Of a DNA stretch of 64,000 nucleotides, positions 28,613 to 35,480 are shown piece by piece (positions within the stretch are counted from its first letter, which is position 1; the number at the start of each line of letters is the position of its first letter). The notes beneath the pieces were generated by a model, which was given only the letters and a program-made list of their open reading frames with translations, was not told the origin of the DNA and did not search any database. Location of the stretch: NCBI GenBank assembly GCA_027486845.1, contig JAIXOL010000024.1, positions 91,584 through 155,583 on the forward strand, given 5' to 3'. The position numbers were made by a program, and so were the translations under genes. The stretch comes from Cytophagaceae bacterium. GTDB lineage: Bacteria; Bacteroidota; Bacteroidia; Cytophagales; Spirosomataceae.

Positions 28613-28834
28613 ATGACTATAGATATAACACCCAAAAAAGGTATTAGTTACGTAACTAATAGTGCAGGAAAAAGAACTGCTTTGATGCTTGATCTCAAAA
28701 ACAAAGTCATTCGTGAATTAGCCGAGGATTTATTAGATAACTTAGCTATCATCGAACGTCAAAATGAAACAAGTCGTCCTTTTGAAGAGATTGATAGTGA
28801 AATTTTAGCTAAAATAGCTCGTAAAAATGGCTAA
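28613..28834 (+). CDS. Predicted antitoxin of a RelE/ParE-type pair
   Basis: A 73-residue protein with an N-terminal strand YVTNSAGKRTALMLDL followed by helices and an acidic segment ending IDSEILAKIARKNG. Its stop overlaps the toxin start by 8 bases, the usual layout for type II pairs where the antitoxin is first. The N-terminus resembles small antitoxins of the DUF2281 or RelB class, but assignment rests mainly on its partner. It is likely to autoregulate. It begins 24 bases after iorB with no visible promoter of its own. Confidence 0.7.
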   Translation: MTIDITPKKGISYVTNSAGKRTALMLDLKNKVIRELAEDLLDNLAIIERQNETSRPFEEIDSEILAKIARKNG

Positions 28835-29084
28835 ATATACAATTTCTATCAAGAAAAGTGCTGAAAAAGAATTAAAAAAACTATCAGCAGAGATGTATTT
28901 GAGAGTCAAAAAGGGTATTTTAAATCTTGCCGAAAATCCTCGTCCAAATGGTTGTAAAAAGCTAAAAGGAAAAGAGTCGTATCGAATTCGTGAAGGAAAT
29001 TTTAGAATCATTTATGAAATAGAAGACGATGTTTTAATTATTATGGTTGTTAAAATCGGGCATCGCAAAGAAGTGTATGATTAA
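28827..29084 (+). CDS. RelE/ParE family toxin
   Basis: An 85-residue basic protein. YTISIKKSAEKELKKLSAEM at the N-terminus, LNLAENPRPNGCKKLKG in the centre, YRIREGNFRIIYEIEDD and the C-terminal VVKIGHRKEVYD are the standard RelE fold motifs, including the Arg and the terminal HRKEVY. RelE-type members cleave mRNA in the ribosomal A site; ParE-type members poison gyrase, and sequence alone does not separate them here. It overlaps the antitoxin by 8 bases and is followed by a strong hairpin terminator. Confidence 0.88.
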   Translation: MAKYTISIKKSAEKELKKLSAEMYLRVKKGILNLAENPRPNGCKKLKGKESYRIREGNFRIIYEIEDDVLIIMVVKIGHRKEVYD

Positions 29085-29121
29085 TTTTTGAGTAACGTTT
29101 TTTGTTACCAAAATCAATGTT

Positions 29122-29161
29122 AAGCGTCTAAGAATTATAAACTCTTAGACGCTGTTTTTTT
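29122..29161 (+). terminator. Hairpin terminator, copy 1 of a repeated element
   Basis: AGCGTCTAAGA (29123-29133) pairs perfectly with TCTTAGACGCT (29143-29153) and is followed by GTTTTTTT. The same hairpin recurs at 30856-30886 and 33108-33138. Confidence 0.85.
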
Positions 29162-29372
29162 GCCCTATGAATTTGAAATTGCTGTTTTAGAAATAGGACA
29201 ATATCAATTGGCAAATTTGTGAACAGTTAAAAAGCTGATTATCAACTATTGATAACTTGGTGACTATCGTCCGAGGATTATTAAATAAATAATTTAACTT
29301 ATAATAATTACTTGCGTATAATTCGCACATTTGAAAATAAAACACAATTAGTTGCGTCTATTAACTTGTTGG
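29123..29372 (+). repeat. About 250-bp repeat R, copy 1
   Basis: Starting at the hairpin, this stretch aligns with 33108-33358: shared blocks include TATGAATTTGAAAT, ATATCAATTGGCAAATT, ACTTGGTGA and a CACAATTAGTTG-like end. Identity is high at the start and falls to roughly 70 percent by eye. Confidence 0.65.
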
Positions 29373-29653
29373 TGGCTACGGCATATGAATACTAATCAAA
29401 ATAAATTTGGAAAATATGAACGCATAGGATTTAAGATAAATAATAATCTCATATTCAGAAGAAGAGGTAAAAAAATACTGAATGAAATTGAACTTAGAAG
29501 TGCTGCACTTTGTGGTCAAACATAATATCGCTTAAATTACAAACAGGACATTTATTGGAAACTCATACAAAAGTAGTTAGAAGAGCCTCTTGAAAATTTA
29601 GGACTGAAAATGTCATGAAATATATCACTATTAAATAATTTCTTGGTGATTAA
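29373..29653. other. Intergenic stretch before the Rpn gene
   Basis: AT-rich sequence containing only one short forward frame (29385-29525). No palindrome or RNA-like structure was noticed apart from the promoter described separately. Confidence 0.4.
29385..29525 (+). CDS. Possible small basic protein (46 residues)
   Basis: ATG to TAA, product with many Asn/Lys and a FRRRGKKILNEIELRSAAL helix. No family is recognised and no promoter is evident; it may be a remnant or a chance frame. Confidence 0.2.
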   Translation: MNTNQNKFGKYERIGFKINNNLIFRRRGKKILNEIELRSAALCGQT

Positions 29654-29682
29654 TTGGTAAAAGTGAATTTATATTAACTTTG
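29654..29682 (+). promoter_or_regulatory. Promoter of the Rpn nuclease gene (TTG-N18-TAACTTTG)
   Basis: TTG at 29654-29656 and TAACTTTG at 29675-29682 give nearly ideal Bacteroidota -33/-7 elements. The ATG follows only 5 bases after the -7 box, so the transcript should be leaderless or nearly so. Confidence 0.65.
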
Positions 29683-29686
29683 CTTC

Positions 29687-30556
29687 ATGGAAGCATTGTA
29701 CACAGACGACCAAATATTTATTCCGATAATCTCGGATTATGGTTTTAAAGCCACTTTTGGCAATGAAGCCAATACGCTTTTCTTGCGTAAGGCTTTGCAA
29801 GCACTTATCAATTCAGAAGTACCTATAAAAGAGGTAAAATTTGACAAGAATACCTTTGAAGGTATCACACAAGATAGCAGAAGTGGGATTTTTGATTTAG
29901 CCTGTACTGACGAAAATGATAACCATTTTATAGTAGAAATGCAGTATGGCGATGCACCGTATTTTGTTCAACGCATGAAATTTTATGCTTTGCATAAATT
30001 TAACGCAATGGTGAAACGAGGCAAATTTGACTACGGAACGTTGACAAAAATATATTGTGTGGCTATTTTAGCGAACGACATTCTACCCTATCCACAGTTT
30101 CATTCAGTTGCGAACTTACAAAATGAACAAGGCGAACTTATTGACAACCAAATGACGTTTATTACGGTAGAATTAGATAAATTTACCTTGCAAGAAGTTG
30201 ATTGTCAAACAGATTTACAAAAGCTGATTTATACAATGAAAACGATACATACAGTAACACAGACAACCCAGTTTCCAAAATTTTGGGACGAAGCTTGGCT
30301 CAAAGTAGCCATTGACGAACTGGACAGCCGTAAAATGACACCTGATGAAAAGGCGTCATTGGAAATTCTAATTGCGAGAAATGCTGAATCAGTAAAAGCT
30401 GAGAGTAGGAAAATTAAACAAGCTATTGACATAAAAAACATTGAAACTGTTACAAATGCTTTAACTATGGGCTTGACAGTAGAACAGTGTGCAAAATTAG
30501 CAAATGTTTCCGAGGACTTTGTTTTATTTGTTAAACGACAGCTTTCTACAAACTGA
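29687..30556 (+). CDS. Rpn family recombination-promoting nuclease/putative transposase
   Basis: A 289-residue PD-(D/E)XK nuclease-like protein. The N-terminal FIPIISDYGFKATFGNE is the classic family opening; the active-site region is SRSGIFDLACTDENDNHFIVEMQ-like, giving an Asp followed by Glu-x-Gln across two strands. The C-terminal part is helical and ends with a short helix-turn segment (LTVEQCAKLANVSEDFV). Family members include E. coli RpnA-E, which promote RecA-independent recombination and can act in defence. Its stop codon is 2 bases before the second copy of the iorB 3' end, so it sits exactly at a duplication junction. It has its own promoter. Confidence 0.9.
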   Translation: MEALYTDDQIFIPIISDYGFKATFGNEANTLFLRKALQALINSEVPIKEVKFDKNTFEGITQDSRSGIFDLACTDENDNHFIVEMQYGDAPYFVQRMKFYALHKFNAMVKRGKFDYGTLTKIYCVAILANDILPYPQFHSVANLQNEQGELIDNQMTFITVELDKFTLQEVDCQTDLQKLIYTMKTIHTVTQTTQFPKFWDEAWLKVAIDELDSRKMTPDEKASLEILIARNAESVKAESRKIKQAIDIKNIETVTNALTMGLTVEQCAKLANVSEDFVLFVKRQLSTN

Positions 30557-30558
30557 GC

Positions 30559-30813
30559 ATTACGGCGGCAATCAAAGGTGGAATAATGTTTACAAATGGT
30601 GTTTGCGACCAAACTAATTTTCATCAATACAACGTCATGCGATTGAATGAAGCTCCAAAAATGGAAATTCATATCATCGACAGCGGCGAAAACCCTGGTG
30701 GAGTTGGCGAGCCTGGTTTACCGCCAATTGCCCCAGCACTCGGTAATACGATTTTTGCAGCAACTGGCAAGAGAATCAGAAAATTACCTTTTGATATTGC
30801 TAATTTGGGGTAA
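30559..30813 (+). pseudogene. Diverged second copy of the iorB 3' end
   Basis: 255 bases align without gaps to the end of iorB (28335-28589). I count 11 differences, all transitions: eight silent, two changing an amino acid (Thr to Met, Ala to Thr) and one swapping TAG for TAA. The fragment has no start or upstream part of the gene and cannot make a functional subunit. It marks the edge of a duplication or insertion. Confidence 0.9.
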
Positions 30814-30886
30814 TATTTTACAAATTATAAAAACCTGTTACTTCTTGTAACACTAAGCGTCTAAGAATTAAAAACTCTTAGACGCT
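30812..30886 (+). repeat. Left 75-bp direct repeat flanking the retron
   Basis: Matches 33062-33138. The last 50 bases (30837-30886) are identical and contain a small GTTAC-TTCTT-GTAAC hairpin and the large AGCGTCTAAGA hairpin. The first 25 bases differ at a few positions. Confidence 0.8.
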
Positions 30887-30893
30887 TTTATTT
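30855..30893 (+). terminator. Hairpin terminator, copy 2 of the repeated element
   Basis: AGCGTCTAAGA (30856-30866) pairs with TCTTAGACGCT (30876-30886), followed by TTTATTTT. Confidence 0.75.
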
Positions 30894-31070
30894 TGCCCAA
30901 TCAAAAAGAGAATTTTGATGTTGCTGTTTAACTTACCTATTACTTGGCTTTTTGCTCAACAAAATTCAGAAGTAATTATATGAGTTATAGACGCTACTAA
31001 GATAAAGGATTCGTATATTACTAAGTATGCACTAAAAAATGAAAAACGATTTCAAATTAAAGAATTTGAT

Positions 31071-31078
31071 TATATTTG
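31071..31078 (+). promoter_or_regulatory. Candidate -7 box (TATATTTG) upstream of the retron
   Basis: Exact TAnnTTTG match 109 bases before the reverse transcriptase start. A start site near 31085 would place all the hairpins upstream of the gene in the transcript. Confidence 0.45.
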
Positions 31079-31083
31079 TAACG

Positions 31084-31178
31084 AGTTTGAACTGTGAAAC
31101 TGCGGTTCAGTATAATATGAAAGGTAATTATTACACAGAAAGAGAAGTCGTACGGCTTCTCTTTTCCGTTTTAATCAA
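31084..31178 (+). ncRNA. Candidate retron non-coding RNA (msr-msd) region
   Basis: Between the TATATTTG box and the GTG start lie two hairpins: GAACTG/CGGTTC (31088-31107 region) and a strong 11-base stem AAAGAGAAGTC (31139-31149) with GGCTTCTCTTT (31154-31164) around a GTAC loop. Position directly before a retron-type reverse transcriptase is what is expected of msr-msd. A convincing pair of a1/a2 inverted repeats was not found; TTGATTA (31066) with TAATCAA (31172) is one option but overlaps the promoter box. The boundaries are therefore tentative. Confidence 0.4.
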
Positions 31179-31186
31179 TTTATAAA

Positions 31187-32884
31187 GTGGGCGGAAAAAG
31201 ACAACGTAGACAACAAGGTGAAAGAATAAAAAGGGCAAATCAAAAATTGACGAAAGAACAAATCGAGATTGCTTTAAATAGTTTTTATTCAATTAAAACC
31301 CCAAAAGAGTTATGCGAATTACTTAACATTTCGTATGATAGATTATTATCGGTATTTTTCTCTAAATATAATTCTTTTAAAATACTCAAAAAAGGAAAAG
31401 AAAGAGAAATTCAAAAACCTGATGTTTTACTTTTGGAAGTTCAAATTAGATTGTCTTATTTTCTGAATTGTGCATATATAAATACAATAAATAGTAGAGA
31501 TATTCATAATTCCTATGCTTACATACCAGCATTAAAGGAAAATACTTCAAAAAATTCGGTTAAAAATATTGTTAGTAACGCAAATAATCACACAAATAAA
31601 AAACTCGTTGCTAATCTTGATTTAGTAAATTTTTTCAATTCTATTCATAAATCAAAAATAGTAGATTTATTTAAAAATGAACCATTTAATTTCAATAATG
31701 AGTTAATTGATTTTATTGCAGAGATTGTAACAAATGATAATAGTTTACCTGTTGGTGCAGCAACTTCGCCAATATTATCAAATTTTATAATGCTTGAAAT
31801 TGATGAACAATTCCAAAAAATACCAAATATTATTTATTCGAGATTTTCCGATGATTTAACCTTTTCAACAGATTTTTATTCAATTTCTGAATTTGAAAAT
31901 ATACTATCTTTTGTTATTAAAATTATCGATAATAGTGGATTTGAAATTAATTATTCAAAAAAGACGATTAAAAAATCTACTCAGAAACAGATTGTTACAG
32001 GTATTATTGTAAATAAAAAAGCAAATGTTGACAGAAAATATATTAGAAATATTCGTGCAATTTTACATTCAATAACTACGATTGGTTGGTTAGAAGCTGG
32101 TGAGAAATATGTTGAGCTTAATAAAAGTAAATTTTTAAGAGCAATAAGGAACTATTTCAAAACAGAGAATAATTGGATTTTATCTGATGAAATTATTGAT
32201 ACTCATGTTACGTATAGTAAGGAATGGTATTTTAATAAGTCATTGAGAGCAAAAATTGAACACATAGGTTATGTTAAAGGTAAAGACGATGATATTTATA
32301 GAAACTTATTGCAAACTTATTTAAACCTAATTGAATCTAACGGGATAATGATAAGAGTTTCACCCAAATTATCTTTAATTAATGATATTGTATTTGTTAC
32401 GAATGCAACTGCAAATTCAATTGTTTTTTATGCTTATTCATTTTTAAAGAATTGTGGATTAAACGATTTTGAAATAAGTGATTTAAGAAGTAAATTTTAT
32501 TTCAATGGGTCTAATAAAATATCTTATGAAGAGATTTTGAGAAATTTTCAAAATCAAAGTGCTTATTTTATGAATTTATTTACATTTATGACCAATTACG
32601 ATAGATTTGAAAGTTTTGTGACAGAAATTGAAAATCAAAATAGATTTCATAAAATATTCAAAAATTATGGTAACTCACTTGAATTAATAAGACAGTATAA
32701 TAGAAGAATATATCATGCTAATATTGAATGTGAGTATTTAAGGAATGATTTTAACGAAGGTGACAAATATTTCAAAAATACAGGAGTTTTTTTTGAGGAA
32801 AACAAAGAAATGAAACAAAAATATTATGTCTTAAAACGTTCGTTTTTAGATGTATTAAAAATGAGAAAATGTGAAAAATGCTAA
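31187..32884 (+). CDS. Retron-type reverse transcriptase with C-terminal extension
   Basis: A 565-residue protein, start GTG (an in-frame stop lies five codons upstream). It makes the branched RNA-DNA of retrons. Seen in order: basic N-terminus; FKILKKGKEREIQKP; the retron NAxxH motif as NANNH (131-135); catalytic Asp145 in NLDLVNFFNSI; LPVGAATSPILSNFI; the active site RFSDDLTFS (Asp222, Asp223), with FSDD in place of YADD; the VTG triplet (270-272); and a thumb region up to about 380. The remaining 185 residues match no domain I know and may be the effector or its binding site. No other effector gene is beside it. Base composition is more AT-rich than the neighbours, and direct repeats flank it. 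Confidence 0.88.
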   Translation: MGGKRQRRQQGERIKRANQKLTKEQIEIALNSFYSIKTPKELCELLNISYDRLLSVFFSKYNSFKILKKGKEREIQKPDVLLLEVQIRLSYFLNCAYINTINSRDIHNSYAYIPALKENTSKNSVKNIVSNANNHTNKKLVANLDLVNFFNSIHKSKIVDLFKNEPFNFNNELIDFIAEIVTNDNSLPVGAATSPILSNFIMLEIDEQFQKIPNIIYSRFSDDLTFSTDFYSISEFENILSFVIKIIDNSGFEINYSKKTIKKSTQKQIVTGIIVNKKANVDRKYIRNIRAILHSITTIGWLEAGEKYVELNKSKFLRAIRNYFKTENNWILSDEIIDTHVTYSKEWYFNKSLRAKIEHIGYVKGKDDDIYRNLLQTYLNLIESNGIMIRVSPKLSLINDIVFVTNATANSIVFYAYSFLKNCGLNDFEISDLRSKFYFNGSNKISYEEILRNFQNQSAYFMNLFTFMTNYDRFESFVTEIENQNRFHKIFKNYGNSLELIRQYNRRIYHANIECEYLRNDFNEGDKYFKNTGVFFEENKEMKQKYYVLKRSFLDVLKMRKCEKC

Positions 32885-33061
32885 AAAAGTACATAATGTT
32901 CAATAATTACGGGCTTTTTTGTTAGGTTGAAACAGTTTAAAAAATGGTCTCACAAATTGAAACGGTAGTGCCTTGAAATCCCGCAAAATATGCATTTTGT
33001 TTTTCGTTATATGCCATTCTGAAACCTCAATTAATTAGATTTAACTTGACGACATCTGAAC
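32885..33061. other. Non-coding gap downstream of the retron
   Basis: About 180 bases with no gene, no clear terminator and no recognised repeat. It separates the reverse transcriptase from the right-hand direct repeat. Confidence 0.4.
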
Positions 33062-33138
33062 AATATTTCGTAAATTATAGAAATATCCGTTACTTCTTGT
33101 AACACTAAGCGTCTAAGAATTAAAAACTCTTAGACGCT
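33062..33138 (+). repeat. Right direct repeat flanking the retron, including hairpin copy 3
   Basis: Counterpart of 30812-30886, with an identical 50-base end (33089-33138). The hairpin arms are 33108-33118 and 33128-33138, followed by GTTTTTTT, so it is also a terminator. Confidence 0.8.
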
Positions 33139-33358
33139 GTTTTTTTCCTTATGAATTTGAAATGGCTGTCTAAGAAATAGGATAATATCAATTGGCAAAT
33201 TGGCAAACAGCTAAATAGCTGACTATAAGCCATTTATCTTTATATAGACTTGGTGATTATTGACAGTGGAATGTGTGATAAATAAAATTTACTTGAAATA
33301 ATTGCTAGCTGTAATTTACATATTTGAAAAATTAAACGCAATAAGTTGTATCTATGTA
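33108..33358 (+). repeat. About 250-bp repeat R, copy 2
   Basis: Diverged counterpart of 29123-29372, sharing TATGAATTTGAAAT, ATATCAATTGGCAAATT and ACTTGGTGA blocks. Confidence 0.65.
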
Positions 33359-33404
33359 CTCGTGGCATGCAACCCTAATTGTGACCAAGACCATTTGGAC
33401 AGAC

Positions 33405-33751
33405 CTAGACCATCAAATTGTACGACTGACTTGGTGGAAACAACAAATCCAACGAATTGGGATTTATCCTAACAGTTATACCTTTCTCTATGACACTTCC
33501 AGATGCTTTTCTTTCTATCTAATGGTCGAGTCTGATGATTCCTTGTTCTAGTAAAATATCAAATTGCGACACTATCGGTTTCTTGGTATGCTCTACTTTT
33601 TTGTACTGAAAAAACTCTTTCCCATCAATAATTTTTGAATCGGCAGCAATCCAAAAAGTTTCATTATGCTTCATTTAACATTGCTGGTACAAGTTCTCAT
33701 TGGGCAATTTTATTCAACATTTTGAGCAATTCATCTGCAAACTCGTTCGAT
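33405..33751 (-). pseudogene. Decayed 3' part of an MvaI/BcnI-like restriction endonuclease gene
   Basis: Minus-strand coding remnants read through two in-frame stops and one frameshift: SNEFADELLKMLNKIAQ, then PNENLYQQC, then ETFWIAADSKIIDGKEFF and HTKKPIVSQFDILLEQGIIR (from about 33674), a TAG at 33519-33521, then VIEKGITVRINPNSLDLLFP to the stop at 33405. The order, especially the late GITVRINPNSLDLLFPPSQSYNL block, recalls the C-terminal part of MvaI/BcnI-type restriction endonucleases; this is from memory. The 5' part is missing and the remnant begins where the mrr gene ends. A functional protein is impossible. Confidence 0.6.
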
Positions 33752-33759
33752 AAATAATA

Positions 33760-34566
33760 TTACTCGAATCTCTCAAACCATTCTTCATCGACTGATACTT
33801 TTTCAACAATTTCTAATTTTACTCCTAAATTTAACTCTTTTAATTTTTCAGCTAATTTATTCCCATCAATTAAATCAATTGTTGGTGCACCATCTCTTGT
33901 AGCTTCTGCCAAGGCGTTGTGTGTAAAATTTCCAGTCGTAATAAATAACCCTTTATCAGTTCTACCAGCCATTGCACCTCTAAAATCTCTAATTTCTTTA
34001 GAAGAAACTTTACCCACATATCTTTTACATTGAATAATGATATGAAAACTTAAAATCCCATTAATTTTTGCAATTCCTCGCAAATCAATTCCCCCATCAT
34101 TACTACGCCCAGTAACTTCAACTTGTTCAAAGCCTTTTTCACGTAGAAATCTTTGAATTAATCTTTCAAATCCACTTGGGGTTACTTTATTTAAAATTAC
34201 TGATATGATTTTTTCTTTCCAGTTTTCTTCGTCCTCTAATTGTTGATTAATTCTATCAATAAGAGTTTTATCACCTCCCTTTCTAAGTAAAAATTGCACA
34301 TCATCCATATTGATGATAGACCAAACTCCTCTTTGAGAATTTTCTATCGAACCTTGATTTTTCAACATAGTCCGAACCCAAGCTAACTGATAAGACAATT
34401 CAGTTTGTAATGTATCTCCATGCATTATGTTCAAGATAATTTCAGGAATATTCATCAATGAAATAACTTTATTATTAATTTCATCATTAGTGCCAGAACC
34501 TCCTAATTCAACCAATGCCTGCAAAACAGGCTTAAGAAAGGCTTCTCTTTTTGGTATTTCTTTCAT
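33760..34566 (-). CDS. mrr: Mrr-type restriction endonuclease
   Basis: A 268-residue enzyme that cuts modified foreign DNA. The N-terminal half (about 1-110) is a winged-helix domain with SGTNDEINNKVISLM and LAWVRTMLKNQGSIEN, ending in GVWSI. The C-terminal PD-(D/E)XK nuclease has GFERLIQRFLREKGFEQVEV, the catalytic DGGIDLRG and the IIQCKRY motif, followed by the family block RDFRGAMAGRTDKGLFITTG. Length and order are normal. No methyltransferase is nearby, as expected for a type IV system. The 3' end abuts a decayed restriction gene on the same strand, suggesting replacement of one system by another. Confidence 0.92.
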   Translation of the reverse strand: MKEIPKREAFLKPVLQALVELGGSGTNDEINNKVISLMNIPEIILNIMHGDTLQTELSYQLAWVRTMLKNQGSIENSQRGVWSIINMDDVQFLLRKGGDKTLIDRINQQLEDEENWKEKIISVILNKVTPSGFERLIQRFLREKGFEQVEVTGRSNDGGIDLRGIAKINGILSFHIIIQCKRYVGKVSSKEIRDFRGAMAGRTDKGLFITTGNFTHNALAEATRDGAPTIDLIDGNKLAEKLKELNLGVKLEIVEKVSVDEEWFERFE

Positions 34567-34619
34567 TTATTACTATATTCCTGGAATAATACAATTTTTT
34601 AATAAAATCGGCTAAAAAA

Positions 34620-34892
34620 ATGAAAATAGTTACTTCTCTAAATCATCTGAAAACCTTGTGCAATATAGATGGTTTTGCTGAATTTTACATTGTTCTATCG
34701 GGTGGTTTAGCTAAAAGTTCTAAACGAATCAAATATTATTCAGAAAATAATACCTTTGACATTTATAATGAAATAGATGGCACTTGGCAAGAAGATATTT
34801 CAGTCGAAGACATTTATATTGAAACCAATATAATGGAAGCAATTGAAAAAAAAGCATTAGTTTATACTAGTTTTCAATCACAAGGCATTTAG
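34620..34892 (+). CDS. Hypothetical protein (90 residues)
   Basis: A 90-residue acidic soluble protein, no membrane segment or signal. An N-terminal strand/helix region with GFAEFYIVLSGGLAKSSKRI is followed by IYNEIDGTWQEDISVEDIYI and a helix with two Glu-Ala repeats. It diverges from mrr, with a 53-base gap, and lies in the accessory region. I do not recognise it; a role in defence would only be inferred from place. Confidence 0.5.
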   Translation: MKIVTSLNHLKTLCNIDGFAEFYIVLSGGLAKSSKRIKYYSENNTFDIYNEIDGTWQEDISVEDIYIETNIMEAIEKKALVYTSFQSQGI

Positions 34893-35480
34893 TAAGAGCA
34901 TACATATTGACCTTGCAAATAAAGGAAAAGTGGCATCTAATACTTGTTCAAGAGTAGTTTTCTTTATTTTCCATTTCGGTTCTTATACAGAAACATATTC
35001 ACCTTGAAATACAAATGAGTCATCAAACGATTATTATCTTGCCATTTCACGAACTGTTAAGACTCTTGGATTTGAATAATGAATATAAAATCGTCGGCAA
35101 TCGTCATTATTGTTGAACTTGGGCTTTCGGGTTTTAAAACATTATAATTTCTCTTTTCAGAATCTAATCCAAAACTTTTTAACTCCTTTTTTGTCAAATT
35201 ATAATCTCCTGTATTCAGAATTACACTTAATCTTTTTATGACCTCATCATTTTGCTTACTCGTTTTGTGGTTGTGCAACGGACAAATTTATATTTTCCAA
35301 GAATTTTATTCACTTTTGGCCACAACAAATAATGACACTCCGTAAAGAAGGGCAACGGACATTAGGGTAAGCGAGTTCCACATTCTACTTTTTCTTCATA
35401 AATACTTATGTAGAGCTAAACGCAGGCAAATTTTCAAGCCCTCAGCCATTAAAATAACTCTAACGGCTAATAACGATATT
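34893..35480. other. Gene-poor tail of the accessory region
   Basis: About 590 bases with at most one short minus-strand frame (35057-35278) and no repeats or terminators that I could identify. Probably decayed sequence. Confidence 0.4.
35057..35278 (-). CDS. Possible remnant or small hypothetical protein (73 residues)
   Basis: The frame starts at TTG, four codons after a stop, and has no good ATG near its N-terminus. The product contains EVIKRLSVILNTGDYNLTKK and ends in short hydrophobic strands. It may be a truncated gene. Not recognised. Confidence 0.25.
   Translation of the reverse strand: MHNHKTSKQNDEVIKRLSVILNTGDYNLTKKELKSFGLDSEKRNYNVLKPESPSSTIMTIADDFIFIIQIQES

Noticed and set aside
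30586..30813. A short forward frame opening at ATG in the iorB fragment as a new small gene
   Set aside because: It is simply the duplicated 3' end of iorB in the original frame; no start signal or promoter belongs to it.
31066..31178. TTGATTA/TAATCAA as the a1/a2 pair of the retron RNA
   Set aside because: Only 7 bases, and the left arm overlaps the predicted promoter box, so it would not be transcribed. Kept only as a possibility.
24974..32884. Four-helix-bundle protein plus reverse transcriptase as a diversity-generating retroelement
   Set aside because: The reverse transcriptase has retron motifs (NAxxH, VTG), lies 6 kb away, and no template/variable repeat pair with adenine-specific changes was seen.
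33354..33551. 65-residue forward frame downstream of the retron
   Set aside because: It lies opposite the decayed restriction-enzyme sequence, whose minus-strand reading gives family-like protein; the forward frame does not.
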